Source: Benincasa hispida
Taxonomy: Eukaryota; Streptophyta; Magnoliopsida; Cucurbitales; Cucurbitaceae
Length of the DNA stretch: 64,000 nucleotides
Assembly (NCBI RefSeq): GCF_009727055.1
Contig: NC_052354.1
Coordinates: 1,298,286-1,362,285, forward strand
Reading direction: 5' to 3'
Position numbers and translations under genes: made by a program. Position 1 is the first letter of the stretch. Every line of letters starts with the position of its first letter. Below the pieces are notes generated by a model. That model saw only the letters and a list, made by a program, of their open reading frames with translations. It was not told where the DNA came from and did no database searches. Of the stretch, positions 36,910-49,717 are shown piece by piece.

Positions 36910-37540
36910 TCATTTCTGGTATGATCATAATGTATACTTGGCTCAGCATAAAGACGGACCTCTTCCTCACTGTACCAGAAGACAAATGCTACAGTACTAT
37001 ACACGCCTACTTGCTCGGACCCACTAGACTAAGCACCTAATATTTCAATCCGAAAACATATATTTTGTGAATTTGATTTTTGAAACGGCCACATGTTCGA
37101 TTGTTTGATAGAATTTTTGTGATGTTCAGAATAATGTAACTGTACTATACTATCACATTGTCACCGTCATTATGAAATGGAAAGTAATTATTCTATATAC
37201 AATTTCAGTTCCACATATACGATCCATATTATATGAACATAAACTATTAAGTTATCCAGTTATTCAAATGTGTACAATATGTTAAATAATAATGTTAAGT
37301 TAGCAAGGTTCAATATATATACATACAATATATCAATTCATTAGTAATCGAGCAGCAATATGATATGTATTTTGGTGGTATGTTTTACAGATTGAAGAGA
37401 ATTAAAATTATTACAGTTTTTGAAAAGAATACATTGAAAATAATCTGTTATGTTTTACAAATTGAGATTTTCCAGTTTATATCATAAAAGAGTTGAGAAA
37501 ACAGGTGTATAGTTGAAAATTAATCAACAATAGCAAAGAA
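36910..37540. other. Intergenic, no gene recognised
   Basis: AT-rich with no supported frame. It may belong to the same element as the right end described at 37541-37799, but the left terminus was not found. Confidence 0.4.
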
Positions 37541-37799
37541 AAACATTAAAAAAATAAAAACAAACAAACAAAATAACCAATCTCATTTACAAAAACTGCA
37601 TCCGATGCCTCAACTCAATTCAACTTTGCACTCGAACACAGACTTCCAAACTCAATTCAACTCAACTCTACACACCAAATACAGACAATAATTACTAACT
37701 CAACTCAACTCAACTCTGCACAACAACAGAGACAATTTAACTCTCTGGATAATAATTACCAGCTCAACTCTTTGCTTTTATCACGTACCAAATGCCCCC
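37541..37799. mobile_element. Right end of a PIF/Harbinger-like element (probable)
   Basis: Many AACTCAACT and CAATTCAACT words lead to a terminal CCAAATGCCCCC at 37788-37799, followed by TAA. The ending resembles the termini of the 49718-51336 element, and both are rich in CAACTC words. The matching left end was not found. Confidence 0.4.
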
Positions 37800-37802
37800 T
37801 AA

Positions 37803-39373
37803 GAGTTTATTTGGTTAAGTAGAGAGACAATAAAATGTTAATACGTGAGATGAAGAATTTATGGTTGAGTGGAAGAGTCGGAGAGAGAAATGTGGAATTG
37901 AGAGACCAAAATGGTAGAGATGGGTTGAGATAGAAAATGTTTGAATTGAAGAGAATGAAATAGAGAAACTTCTAAGAGACGTATACCTAATAAAATGAAC
38001 GTGTGGTGAAGGATGACTTATGTATTTATAAAATGTTCATGTTTAATATGGTCCAAAAAATGTTTATTTCACTTTTATACAGATATAGATATAGATAAAT
38101 TTTAGGTATTTGCATTGGTTAGTACTTTTATGGGTAATAATTAAGTTTATAACAACATTTTCAAAGAACTGCAAACATAACAAACTCTATCAGTAATAAA
38201 CTAATGATATGGTCTATCACTAAAAGACTTCGAAAAGAAAATCTAATTTTTTTCTATACTTGCAAATTTCTTTTGTATTGTGCTATATCTATAAATACTT
38301 TTGGGCTTAATTGTTATTTTTGCAATAGCACTATAATTTTATTTTCCATACACTAAAATTTTTAAAAGATAGCCACAAAAAGCATAATACAACTGTTATC
38401 AATCTCGAGATCAGAGGTGTTGATATTAAATTTTGACAAAAAAAAAATGCATTTGATCTTCACATTAAAACAACTGTAAATTTGTATTTTAGGGAAGAAA
38501 TGACCTGCAAAACAAAGAAATTTGACTGCACTACTTAAGTTAGCAAGACAACTAAATAACAGAGAAGTTGTAAGAAATTCTTATATCTAAATTAAGATTT
38601 AGATCCCAAATCAAGTTACCTCATATAAAGTTATAATGATATATTTATAGGAAGAATGAAATAGAGTTTACATTTTCCGCTTATAATAAGGATAAAATAG
38701 AACTTTCATAATCTTAATAAGTTAGCGTTAAAAATGATAAGATAATTGATTAACCGATACTTATATTTATTTAAATTAAGTCCACTTTATCTTGTATTTA
38801 TTTCACTAATCTTTTCTTAACATTTAACATATTTAATCTTTTCTTAATTTTTAGCATATTTCGTTAGGTGGACCGAACATATTAATTTTTTTTATTAAAA
38901 AATCTTGAAAGGATGACAAGAAGATTTCATAAATTTGGTTATTTTTTCCACGTCAAGATTGCATTAAAATTTGTTAGGAGGCCCATAAAAATGAAATATT
39001 GGGACTATACCAAACCAAACACATCTAGTAAACATCACTCATATAATATTAGATACATCTACATTATTGGAAAATTTCCAAAAAAAAAAAATGAACGCTA
39101 AAAAATAAAATGTTATTTTTACATTCCTTCTAAAAGTTTAATTCCCCTTCACATTGTTTAACAAAAAAAAAAAAATCAAAATCAACCTTTTTAAATCTAA
39201 GAAAAAATAAAAAGAGATAAGTAAAAAAATTATTTTCTCGGGTCTTTTTAAATATAATATTGCAAAAAGTTCTAAAAGTATAACCACTTTTTAAAAAAAT
39301 TTATAATATTTTTTAGATTTTTCTATTTATGAGAATTTTCTAATATTTATAATCGTCAAATATGTAAAACTTG

Positions 39374-39404
<31 letters not shown>

Positions 39405-39837
39405 GGTAATATTATTTTGTTCTAACCCACAAAATGATTTGTAGGTATTAATCATGTAAATTGTTTTTATAGAGTGGTTCGGTAAAAAAAAACTTTCCAT
39501 ATTTTTTAGATAATTGTAAGAAGGCCTATTTAATTTAAAATAAACTCATTTCAACTAGGAAAGGGTGTGCATTAATTAATTAAGAATGGATCATTATAAA
39601 AGAAAAAAATTGTTGTGGATCTTACAGTCTGATGGGTTAAGCAAATTTGAAAAACAGTAAATTCATCATTGATTCAAAAACAATAATTTAGATTATAATT
39701 ATTCTCAAAATGTATTTAATAATATATTTATAAATCATAGAAATAAGTTATAATTACCCATTTACGATTAAATTGAATATATATAGACTATGTTTTAATT
39801 ATTTATAAACTTGTTCAATGTTAAAAAAATGGGATAA
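37803..39837. other. Intergenic, no gene recognised
   Basis: AT-rich DNA with poly-A runs (for example 39380-39404). A 62-codon frame at 38913-39101 has no motif and ends in a lysine homopolymer; it is not called. Confidence 0.5.
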
Positions 39838-40372
39838 ATACATTTTTGACTTTAGCATTTGAGTATAGTTTCTTATAGTCCCTAGGTTCCAAAATGTTAT
39901 GCATTTAGTCGCTTAAGTTTTGAGTTTGATTTTAAAATTTATCCATAAGTTTCAAAATAACTACAAATTTATACCTATTGACATTTGAGTTTTGCTTCAA
40001 TTGGTCCCTTGGTTTCAGATTTACACTTTAACCTCAATGCACTATTTATTTTTCTTATTTAGGGATTAAAAATATTTAAAAAATAGAATAAATAAGTTTT
40101 TACTATTTTTTATCACTTTTTAAAAATTAAATTCAAAATTTCAACTTCAATAATTATTTTAAATTTTAGAATTGATGTCAACTGAGTGAAAGTGAGTATT
40201 TAATAAAAAAAAAAATGGGTTAAAAATGTAAAATCATGAAACTTAGGGACCAAATTGAAATGAACTCTAAATTCTCCCAATAAAATTATAACATTTTGAA
40301 AACATAAGAACTAAATCAAATAAAAACTAATCCCAAAATCTAAAGATGGAAAGGTATTTTTCACTTAAAAAA
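39838..40372. mobile_element. Foldback MITE-like element with AAATAC...TTTAG ends
   Basis: The left side reads AAATACATTTTTGACTTTAG and the reverse complement of the right side reads AAATACCTTTCCATCTTTAG, with further inverted similarity inward (TAGTCCCTAGG-type and GAAACTTAGGGACCA-type words). It is non-coding. Boundaries are approximate. Confidence 0.55.
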
Positions 40373-40610
40373 TGTGATAGATATAGAGATTCAAATAAAC
40401 ATATTTAATACATAATTTAATTTAACTAAACTAAATTGAGTTATAAAACAATAAAATATTATATTTATTTAACATTTTATTTTTTTTAATATAATTTGCA
40501 TTGAAACTTTTAAATTTAAGGTTTTGGATTCAGAAAAAGTTTAAAAAAAATGGAAAATAAGCGAATTTTCTGACAAAGGGATAAAAAAAAAAAAACAGAT
40601 CAGATGCAAT

Positions 40611-41420
40611 TAGAGATGTCCTGGAGCGAAGCGGTGGACGGGAAAGCCTCCTCGTCCCCTGCCCCGCCCCTTATTTCAATCTTATCGCCGTGAAATTTCC
40701 GTGGGATTCCCTACGGAGAATTCGTGGGATCGGATTTTCTGAGGAGAAAAATTTCCTATTTATATTTTTTTTATTCATTTTGTAAAATTTTATTCTCAAT
40801 CTTATAAAATTTGTTATTAAATCAGTTATTTTTAATATACTTTTTTTAAATAAAAAAAAACACTATAAAATTTCTTAATAAAACAATAAAATTTTATAAG
40901 TAAAGATATAATTAAAATATCTAATCTTATAATTTAAAAAAAAAAATCAAATATTATAAGTTTAAACTTTCCACTTAAATATTACAACATTTAAGCCTTA
41001 AGAATAATAAAGTCTTAATCATTAAAATGTATCGATATATTGAAGTATAAAAACATTGACATGAAATTAGAAAATAACTATTGAAACATTTTAAGATAAA
41101 CAATTTAAAAGTTAATAAAAATAAATTCCCAATGAGTTTATATAAACTCACTGTGAACTCATAATGTGAGTTTATATATACATATATTTCATTATAACAA
41201 AATAATATATATGTATTTATACTATAAATGAGAAATAAAAATATATTTTTCTATCGGGGTAGGGACGGGGAATGTATTCCCTATTCTTATCCCTGTTTGG
41301 TCAACAAGAAGAAATTTCTCCTCACTTCCTCCCTCATTTTCTGTCTAGTCAGGAATTTTTCACCTTTTTTGGGTGGGTTCCTACGAGACCTCGATCCAGC
41401 AGGATAAATGTACATCTCTA
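40611..41420. mobile_element. hAT-like non-autonomous element with TAGAGATGT ends
   Basis: The left end is TAGAGATGTCC and the right end, reversed, is TAGAGATGTAC. G/C-rich words (GCCCCGCCCC near 40660, GGGGTAGGGACGGGG near 41255) lie inside both ends around an AT-rich core. Flanks are GATGCAAT (40603-40610) and GATTCAAC (41421-41428), an 8-bp duplication with two changes. No transposase is present. Confidence 0.6.
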
Positions 41421-41705
41421 GATTCAACAGGATCTATTATTTAGAGAAAAAAAATGTGGTCATTTTTTTTAAGTACAAAAGATAACAAACAAGAAAAAAA
41501 AAGTGTATTATATCACTTAGAAGTTATGAATATGATTTCATTCTTTTTGTCATCTTTATTATGATGATGATAATAATAATTATAGGGATATAAGAATTAA
41601 AACTTCTGACCTTAAGAGAACATGTAGATGTTAATTGTCGTTAAGTTAGATTGATGTTAACCATTATTCTTAGTTAGAAATTTAAAGATAACTTTCAAAA
41701 AAAAC

Positions 41706-42403
41706 ATGTTAAGTTATAAGTTTATTCAATGAATTTTTAAGTTTATGTTTATTTGGCTTCTAAACTTTCAAATTTGCATAATAACTTTAAATTTTGTATC
41801 TATTTAGTCCATGAATTTCAAAATTATATGTTATGTTCATAGTCTTTCAATCTTGCATTTAATTAGTTTTTTAACATATTTAGTTTTTTTTAAGTGACGT
41901 AATATATTAGATATAAAGTTAAAATTAATAAAAAAAAATATGTAACCCATTTTTTAAATAAGTTAAAATTGTTATTATTTGTAGTACATTCACATTAATT
42001 TCTTCTTTTGTTTTGTCTATTTTTTTAATAATATACTAAAAATGTTGATTCACTGTTTTTTGTCATGTTGAATAGCCCATAAACATGTGTAAATATCAAT
42101 AAAAATAACGTCACACATTGACGAAAATTTAATATATAAGGCTAATAAGACTACAAACTTTCAATTTTGTGCTTTCGTATATATATTCATGCATTTATGA
42201 AGGAAAACGTTGAACAGTTTAATCTGGTGACACAAAATTGAACTTCAATAATTTATTGGACACAAAATTAAAAGCTTAAATATTTATTAGATACTTTTTA
42301 AAGTTTGGCATACAAATAGCCACATATTTAAAAGTTTAAGAACTTATTAGAATTTAGACACCATAATCAAATTAGATACCAACTTAAAAGTATGGAGACT
42401 AAA
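41706..42403. mobile_element. Foldback-like element, host of a nested insertion
   Basis: TAAGTTTATTCA, CTAAACTTTCAAATTTGC and similar words on the left recur inverted on the right (AAAAGTTTAAGAACTTATTAG-like, GTATGGAGACTAAA). Similarity is patchy. The right end is interrupted by the element at 42404-42983, after which ACTAAACTTTTATTTTAACC continues. Confidence 0.45.
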
Positions 42404-42983
42404 TAGGATTGGTAATGGGCATAACAGGGTCGGGGAGGGATGCACTCTCCGTCCCCGCCCATTCCCCATTTTGAGGAGTTGGGTTCGGGCTCGGGGATCG
42501 GATCCCCATGGAGAAAAACTCTCCATTTATATTTATATTTTTAATTATTTATTTATTTAAAATCAATTAAATTTTGGTATTTATATTTAAATTTTAAATA
42601 TTTAATATAACAAAGTATTATTATTATTATTATTTTATTTAAATTAATAATTAAAAATATTTTAGATTTAATAAAAAAGTTTAAGATAATTATATTATGA
42701 AATAAATTTTAAAAAAGTAAAAGAAATTAAAAGAATAAACCCGTAGCTAAGCTACTGTTATAATATATATATATATATTGTTATTATTATTAAAAATTAT
42801 TTTAAAAAAATATTTCGAGTGATAATGGGGGTGGGGATGGGGCGGGGATTTTGTCCTCGTCCCCACCCCATCCCTGGTCGGAGACCCATACTTTATCCCT
42901 GGTTTGACCTCATCCTTGGTCAAATCAAGGATTCCTTGCCCTGGTCGGGATGTTGATCCGTGGAAATTTTTGCCAATCCTAAA
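42404..42983. mobile_element. hAT-like MITE with exact 8-bp target duplication
   Basis: The left end is TAGGATTGGTAATGGGC and the right end, reversed, begins TTTAGGATTGGCAAAAAT. Flanks are AGACTAAA at 42396-42403 and again at 42984-42991, an exact 8-bp duplication typical of hAT insertions. G-rich words such as GGGGATGGGGCGGGG near 42835, with matching C-rich words at the left, resemble the 40611-41420 element. It is non-coding. Confidence 0.75.
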
Positions 42984-42999
42984 AGACTAAACTTTTATT

Positions 43000-43690
43000 T
43001 TAACCTAAAAACATATTAAAGGTGTTTGTGCCTTTTTTTTTTTTCTCCTTTTAAAAAAACTTTAATATTACAAATTTTGTATATAAATTTAATGTGTACC
43101 TAATACCTAATAAAGAAAATTCATAAATTTAGATCACATTTTTATTTGACAACCAAAGTAAATCACAATAATTAAAACACAACACAACCATGCTTCTCTC
43201 TTGGTATGGTTTAAGATTTAAATCTTCTCCCATATTTGTTGAATTAAAATAACATTTTTTTTTTTATTAATATAGACATAACTTAACATGTTAAAGCATA
43301 TATCTTGGATCACTATGTTGTACGTTTGAATGTTTCACCCCAAATAATCGTATAATTATTTTCTTATTAATGAACAAAAGTTTTTAGAAATTGTATTTCA
43401 CTATGCACTTTCTATTCAAATACATAAAAACGTATCCAATTTACATAACCTTTTCTACTCCATTTCTAAAATTTAATAAACTCAATAAAATAAAATAATA
43501 AAAATAAAAAAGACAAATAAAAAAAAAAAAAAGAACAACTAGAAACAATTTGACTTGTTTAAGCCATTGACAACTTCATTGATTGGTCTACATTTTGAAT
43601 CTCTCTACCATTTAAAGCAACTAACAAACTAAATTATTAAACTAAAGAAAATAACTACGAAACCTAATTCATTTTTTTAAAAAAAAAATA
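43000..43690. other. Intergenic, no gene recognised
   Basis: AT-rich with poly-T and poly-A tracts and no supported reading frame. Confidence 0.5.
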
Positions 43691-43696
43691 TAAAGA

Positions 43697-44113
43697 TTTA
43701 AATACTATTTAGTCCCTGTATTTTGTGTTTTAGTTCATTTTGGTCCCTAACTTTCTAAATATTCATTTTTGTCTCTACACTTTCAACTTTGATTCATTTT
43801 GATTCCAACATTTTAAAAATGCTCAAAGTCTTTATATTTTAAACTTTGGTTTGGTTTGATCCTTATACTTTTAAAAAGTAATCATTTTTATCAAGTCATT
43901 TTCATTTTCAAAGGATAAAAATGGTCACATTTTAACAATTAAATGATAAAAAAAATCAAAGTTGAAAGTATAATGACAAAAAATGTACATTCTAAAAGTA
44001 AAGGAATCATAGTTAATCAAATTGAAATTATAAGGATCAAATTTTTTAAAAATAGAGGGACTAAAATAAATTAAAAAGAGAGTATGAGGATGAAAATAGT
44101 ATTTAAACCAAAT
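43697..44113. mobile_element. Foldback MITE-like element upstream of proline dehydrogenase
   Basis: The left end TTTAAATACTATTTAGTCC and the reversed right end TTTAAATACTATTTTCATCC match closely. Inverted similarity continues inward through most of the element. A minus-strand frame at 44290-43925 is just this AT-rich arm and is not a gene. The element ends about 200 bases before the first ACGT-core site of the proline dehydrogenase promoter. Confidence 0.65.
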
Positions 44114-44313
44114 ATAAGTTAAAACCAAGATAAAAAAGAAAAAATTTCTAATTTTAGTCCGACCATTAAAACTAAACACCCACAAAATACGGGAAATTAC
44201 AAATGATGTCGGAATCCAAAAAGGATTCCACAACAAAATTTCGTGGGTAAAAGAAGTCAAACAGAATTGTTTTGATCTATTTCTATCCATGTTTTTTTAA
44301 TTATCCATGTTTA

Positions 44314-44544
44314 TGACGTCAGCTACCCTCTTATCCACAAAATTAAACAAAACAAAACAAACTAAACTCCTACTGTGAATATGGATCTATTTTTTTTTAA
44401 TTTAATTAATTAATAACTGACAACAAGATCACTTCAAGATTCGTACACGTCAGATCATTAATTTTCAGCATCGGTACTTACGTGTAGTAGCTGATCATAA
44501 CCTCCCTCCCTTTGTCCATCTGTCATTTTCTTCCTCTATTTAAT
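44314..44544 (+). promoter_or_regulatory. Proline dehydrogenase promoter with three ACGT cores and a TATA-like box
   Basis: TGACGTCA (44314-44321, a perfect palindrome), ACACGTCA (44445-44452) and TACGTGTA (44479-44486) precede a TATTTAAT element (44537-44544), which is about 110 bases before the start codon. ACGT cores are bound by bZIP factors, and S1-group bZIPs control proline dehydrogenase in Arabidopsis. The ACTCAT hypo-osmolarity element known from that gene was not seen in this stretch. Function here is inference. Confidence 0.5.
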
Positions 44545-44652
44545 CCCCAAGTCAGCACCCAAAAGTTCATAGCAAAAGAAAAACAAAAACAAAAACAAAA
44601 AAAACGTTCAAAACAACAAAAAGGGAAATTGAATTTTTTTCTGCAAATTTTG

Positions 44653-47577
44653 ATGGCCAGAACTATTGTTTCAACCCAATCAAAGATCCCCAAGAAGGTC
44701 TTTTTCTACGTTTTTAATCGGTCGTTGAACACCGCCGCCTCCTCCTCCGCTGCCGCCTTCACCGCCGCCGCCACCTCCCCTCCGCTGCCCCTCAATCTCA
44801 ATTCTCCGACCACACCCACCGTCGATTTCACCGACACGAGAGCCCTTTTTGGGTCTCTCCCTACCTCCGACCTCCTTCATGCCGCCACTACCCTCCATGC
44901 CGCCGCCATCGGCCCGGTCGTCGACGTCGGAATGTGGGTTATGAATTCTAAATTGATGGATGTTGAATTGGTTCGTGATTTGGTTTTGGGTACCGTTAAG
45001 CATACATTTTACCGACAGTTTTGTGCCGGTGAGGACGATGCCACCGTCGCTAAAACTGTCAGACGGTTGCACGATGTTGGGTTGAGAAGTATGCTTGATT
45101 ATGCTCTTGAATATGCCGACGACGAAGCATCGTGTGATCGGAATCTCGATGGCTTTCTTCGAACCATCGAGATAACTAAATCGCTTCCACCTGGTTCTGT
45201 GAGTACTTTTTGAACTTTGTGTTGTTCTATTTTAGTGTTTAAATTTGTATTCTGTTCTTCAACTTTCATGATTGTTCTTTTCTTTTCTTTTCTTTCTTTC
45301 TTTCTTTTTTTTTTTTGCTAACTTTTCTTTTAAATGTTATGTTACTATTCAATATTATTTTTGCTTTTTCTCTTAAAAAAATCTGAAAAAATATAAATTC
45401 TGGCATTCATTCCATTTTAAAATTTTAATTTAATTAAAACGTTTTGGAATTAACTTGAGACTTTAAGTCTATTTTTATTTCTTTATCCAAAATTATATGC
45501 CTAAAATGTATATTTATTTTAATAACATTTAAAATAAACTTATAAATTACGGCATTTGTATTTTTCAATAAGCACTAATTTGCGTGTGCCAATAGTTAAA
45601 TGTTTTAAAAATAGAATATAAAAGTTCAATCATTTTCCACGAGTTTATTGTTTAGGCATATTCTTAAATTTTATTTTTAGAAAGGTTTTTTTTTTAATCT
45701 CATAAAATTTAAGCTGATTTGTTGACATTTTTTTAAAAAGTTAATTATTTCTTCACTTTATTTTATTTAAAATAAATGGTAGTGACTAAAAAAGTTGGCA
45801 TATAAGAGTATTTTTAAAAAAATAAATAAAAAAGAATTTTCTGGAATAGTCAACGGTCAATGTTTCTAGCACCATTTCGATAAGACTTTGCTGCCATGTA
45901 TGTATGTCTTATGAATAATGCATTGCCACGTCATTATTTGATGGCTTTATTCTCAAGGAACGGTGTATAATTTGCCCAATTTATATGGAAACAAAATGGA
46001 ATCTTTCTTAATATTTTAATAGAATTATTTCTTCAAAAACATTTCCATCTAAATCTTCTCATTGCGAAAAAGAAAAGTTGACTAAGCAACTACAGTAATA
46101 TTCCAACCAAGCTTGTTCTAGTTGATGTGACATATTTTAAAAAATACTAATTAAATTCGATGTATTCTTTTCGAAAATTTATGTCTAAATATTATTAAAT
46201 TTCTTTTTATATTTGTCGTCAGGGTCTGATTGGATCTGGTTTGTTCGTATTGATGTGATATGTTTTAAATACTTTTCAATTTTGACAACTAATAGAAGTA
46301 TTGTTATATTTGATTGATAGGCAAGTTTTGTGGTGACAAAAGTGAGTGCAATTTGCCCATTGAGATTGCTTGAGAGAGTTAGTGATTTATTAAGATGGCA
46401 ACAAAAGAACCCTAGCTTCAATCTTCCATGGAAGCTAAAAACTTTGCCAATTTTCTCTGAATCAAGCCCTCTTTACCACACTCTTGAACAACCAAAACCC
46501 TTAACACATGAAGAAGAAAAAAGCCTCCAAATGAGCCATGAAAGGCTAATGAAAATTTGTCAAAGTTGTGTTGATGCCAATGTTCCTTTAGCCATTGATG
46601 CTGAACATACCAAAGTTCAACCAGCCATTGATTACTTCACTTATTCAGCTGCTATCATTCACAACAAAGACCATATTCCAATAGTGTATGGAACCATTCA
46701 AGCTTATCTAAAAGATGCAAAAGATAGACTTTTATTAGTTAACAAAGAGGCTTCCAAATTGAAAGTTCCACTTGGGATTAAGCTTGTGAGAGGTGCTTAT
46801 ATGTCAAGTGAATCCAAAATCGCTTCTTCTCTTGGCTTTGAGTCTCCAATTCACAATACAATTCAAGATACACATGTTTGTTACAATACTTGTGCATCTT
46901 TCTTGCTCGACAACATCGCCAAGGGCTCGAGCGGAGTTATTCTTGCAACCCATAACGTTGAATCAGGTAATGATCACATACACAATTAAGCTTTTCTTAT
47001 TTCATGTTCAAGCTTGGTCAGTTTGATCAGTAGTAGTATTTCGTTTGGTGTTTTGAGTAGGGAAATTGGCAGCTACCAAAGCATATGAGATAGGGATGGG
47101 AAAGTTGAAGCAAAAGCTTGAGTTTGCGCAATTGTATGGAATGTCAGAAGCCCTTTCTTTTGGGTTGAGAAATGCAGGGTTTCAAGTGAGTAAATACATG
47201 CCATTTGGACCTGTTGATATGGTAATGCCATACCTTTTGAGAAGGGCTGAAGAGAATAGAGGCCTCTTATCTACTTCAAATTTGGATAGACAACTTATGA
47301 GGTAAAAACATATCTTTCATCTTACAAATTCATGTGCTATTTATAAGTGTTAGATGATATAATATTAAGATGTATCAGAACATGTGGTTTAAAAAGAGTT
47401 TTATATTCGAACTCCTTCCATATTATTTGTCTAGACAAAATAAGCTTAATTTTTTAGTCAATCGACGATTTAAGCTGAAGATGAGTATGAATTTGATTAA
47501 CAAATTTGACCCATTTTAAATGTTATGATTCTTGCAGAAAGGAGTTAGGAAGGAGGATGAAAGAGTGCTTAAGGTGA
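44653..47577 (+). CDS. PRODH: Proline dehydrogenase, mitochondrial
   Basis: Four exons: 44653-45198, 46321-46966, 47061-47301 and 47538-47577 (TGA 47575-47577). They give 490 residues, near the 499 of Arabidopsis ProDH1. The enzyme oxidises proline to pyrroline-5-carboxylate with FAD in the mitochondrion. The N-terminus is rich in Ser, Arg and Ala, fitting a presequence. Family motifs: DAEHT (275-279), YGTIQAYL (305-312), KLVRGAY (336-342), LATHNVES (390-397), then QLYGMSEALSF and KYMPFGPVDMVMPYLLRRAEEN, which form the (beta/alpha)8 barrel. An in-frame ATG at 44512 lies upstream of the TATA-like box, so 44653 (MARTIVSTQ) is preferred. Exon 1 is GC-rich with an Ala run. No lesion was seen. Confidence 0.95.
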
Positions 47578-47599
47578 AAGAAAGGGCCTTTTAGCAATT

Positions 47600-48950
47600 T
47601 CAACAACCTACAACAAGAAGAAGATTTGCAATTTTTGTTTATAGGATCACACTTGTTTTTAAAGTTTCCTTTTGTTACTATATTCATTTGTGTTTTGAAC
47701 TTTTGGAAGTTTTAAATGTATCATTAGATATTATTCTGAAATAATAGGAGCTTTATAATTGAAATAGCAAATTGTATGTGTCTCTATCTCATATGAAAAC
47801 AAATTAGATGATATATGAAACTCAATTAATTGTCACTAAAAAGAAAAAAAAAATTGAAAGAGAGATATGAAAATGAAATTCAAACCCAGAAAACAACCAA
47901 AGTGTCATGGAATCTCCTTTATTTCATTTTTCAAGACTTGTGTGTATGGAAAAAGTATTTAGTGAGTTAGCAAAAATTTGAAGAGAAACTGACCCACTAA
48001 TTAAGAGAATTTTTGGAGAAATTGGACAACTAAGAGAAATAAAATTAAAGTTTCAAAATTCTCCAAGTCTTTTAAGAAGTTTGAATTTCATAGACTTTTG
48101 TAAATGGTAAGATAATAGAAAATAATGATAATAACTAAAGTATTTATGAGTTTACTTTTTCAAAATTAAAAACCAAAAATGTCATCAAACTATGTTTAAA
48201 TAAACTAAATTTAAACTTTTTATAAACTAAATTGCAAAGTCAATTTGATGAATAAAAAGAATAAAGTTTTCTCCTTTAACATGTGTATAGGGTTAAACTA
48301 CAAATTTTGTTACTATGATCAAGAGAAAATTAAAATTGAGTTCTTATAATTTTAAAGGTTAATATAGTGATTTTTTCTTACCGTAGAAACTATTGATAAA
48401 TTAGTTTGCTTGGAAATTACTTTGCAAAACTAGTTAGTATGAGAATAATCTTTCTTAAAACATGGTTTCTTTAAAATATTGAAGATATTTAGTCACTCAC
48501 AAATTTTAGGATTACTCCTCAAGGGTCGATATGCTTCTAACACTGGTGTCAATCCTGTGGACACAAAAGCATATATTTAGTTACTAGCATTGGTCTCTCT
48601 TTTGAGACTAACTTTTAAGTAAACCTTTGCGTTTAGCCTTCACCTAGAAGACTTTCATTCAAGCGCATACCTTGCTGTAGGTTTAGTACTTAGAAATTTC
48701 CTTGAGATTTTGGCTCTTGCAATGCTTCCAAATACACTTCACAAACTCATCCCCTCTTGTGCAACCAACACTTGCTCTAAGTGTTCCTTCAGCTGCACAT
48801 GATCGTCCATAAAGGCTGTTATGCATCCTAGCCCTCAACGCAAGCTTTCCTCAGCCCACACAGCGAGTCAAAAGGGTTCTCTCTTGACTAAGCAGTTGAC
48901 GTTGGGATTTAACCACAACAGGGTTATTCTCAACTAAGTAACAGTCTAAT
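47600..48950. other. 3' flank of proline dehydrogenase and unclassified repeat-like DNA
   Basis: After about 180 bases of 3' flank the sequence becomes AT-rich. From about 48500 it turns GC-richer with no frames (CAACACTTGCTCTAAGTG, GCCCACACAGCGAGTC). That block leads into a Gypsy-type LTR fragment and is probably part of it. Confidence 0.4.
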
Positions 48951-49245
48951 GTTTTATGATGAAAACAACTTTACATGTTTTATGCTTGGAAAATGTTTAT
49001 ATTTTCGTACAAGGTTACTGTAAAGATTTATATTCCAGTATGATCTCTTTATTGAGACTTATGCATGAGAATCAGTTTTCTTTCTTAAGTCACTCACTGG
49101 GCTAGCAAGCTCACTCCATTTTCAAATGTTTTTCTTTCTCCCAGGTAGCGGTCAAATCTTCAGAAGGTAGCTCCGCATCTGCTCTACCACTGAAAGACAA
49201 GAGTTATTCTAACCCGGTATTAACTATCCAACTTGTTTTTCTTAT
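48950..49245 (+). mobile_element. Gypsy-type LTR fragment
   Basis: AAGTCACTCACTGGGCTAG, CCAGGTAGCGGTCAAATC and CTACCACTGAAAGACAAGAG match the corresponding blocks at 6755-6860 in the same order. The fragment lacks the GTGTGACA end. Confidence 0.6.
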
Positions 49246-49717
49246 TTCAGCTACTTAACCCACACATGGTTAGTTAAATATACAAAACCATGCCATTGAT
49301 ACATAGATAACTAACTACAATGTATGAAATGGCTAAAAACTTCTAATAGTAGTGTATCCTTGTGACACGTTGTCAAACAAAATGAAACTCAATTTTAAAA
49401 CAATAGAAACAATTTCGAAAGTAAGGAAGTTTCTCAAAAAAAAAAAAAAAATAATAATAATAATAATAATTTTAATGGGTAGCATTTTTAAAGCTAATAA
49501 AATAACTAATTATTTGGAAACATTTTTGAACAACTACGTAAATATAGCAAAATTTACTAGTGATAGACTCTCTTGTTAATAGACTCAATGCTAAAATTTA
49601 TTGTTGATAAACTTCTATTGGCGATATGGTTTATCCCTAGTAGACTCTAAAAGTTACATCTGAATTTTAATGTATTTACAAATTCTTTTGTATTGTGCTA
49701 TATCTACAAATCTTTAA

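Noticed and set aside
44512..44652. Upstream in-frame ATG extending proline dehydrogenase by 47 codons
   Set aside because: It precedes a TATA-like box at 44537 and reads a Lys/Gln-rich run unlike family N-termini; 44653 fits better.
44680..45072. A 130-codon minus-strand frame rich in Gly
   Set aside because: It is the shadow of GC-rich exon 1 of proline dehydrogenase on the other strand.
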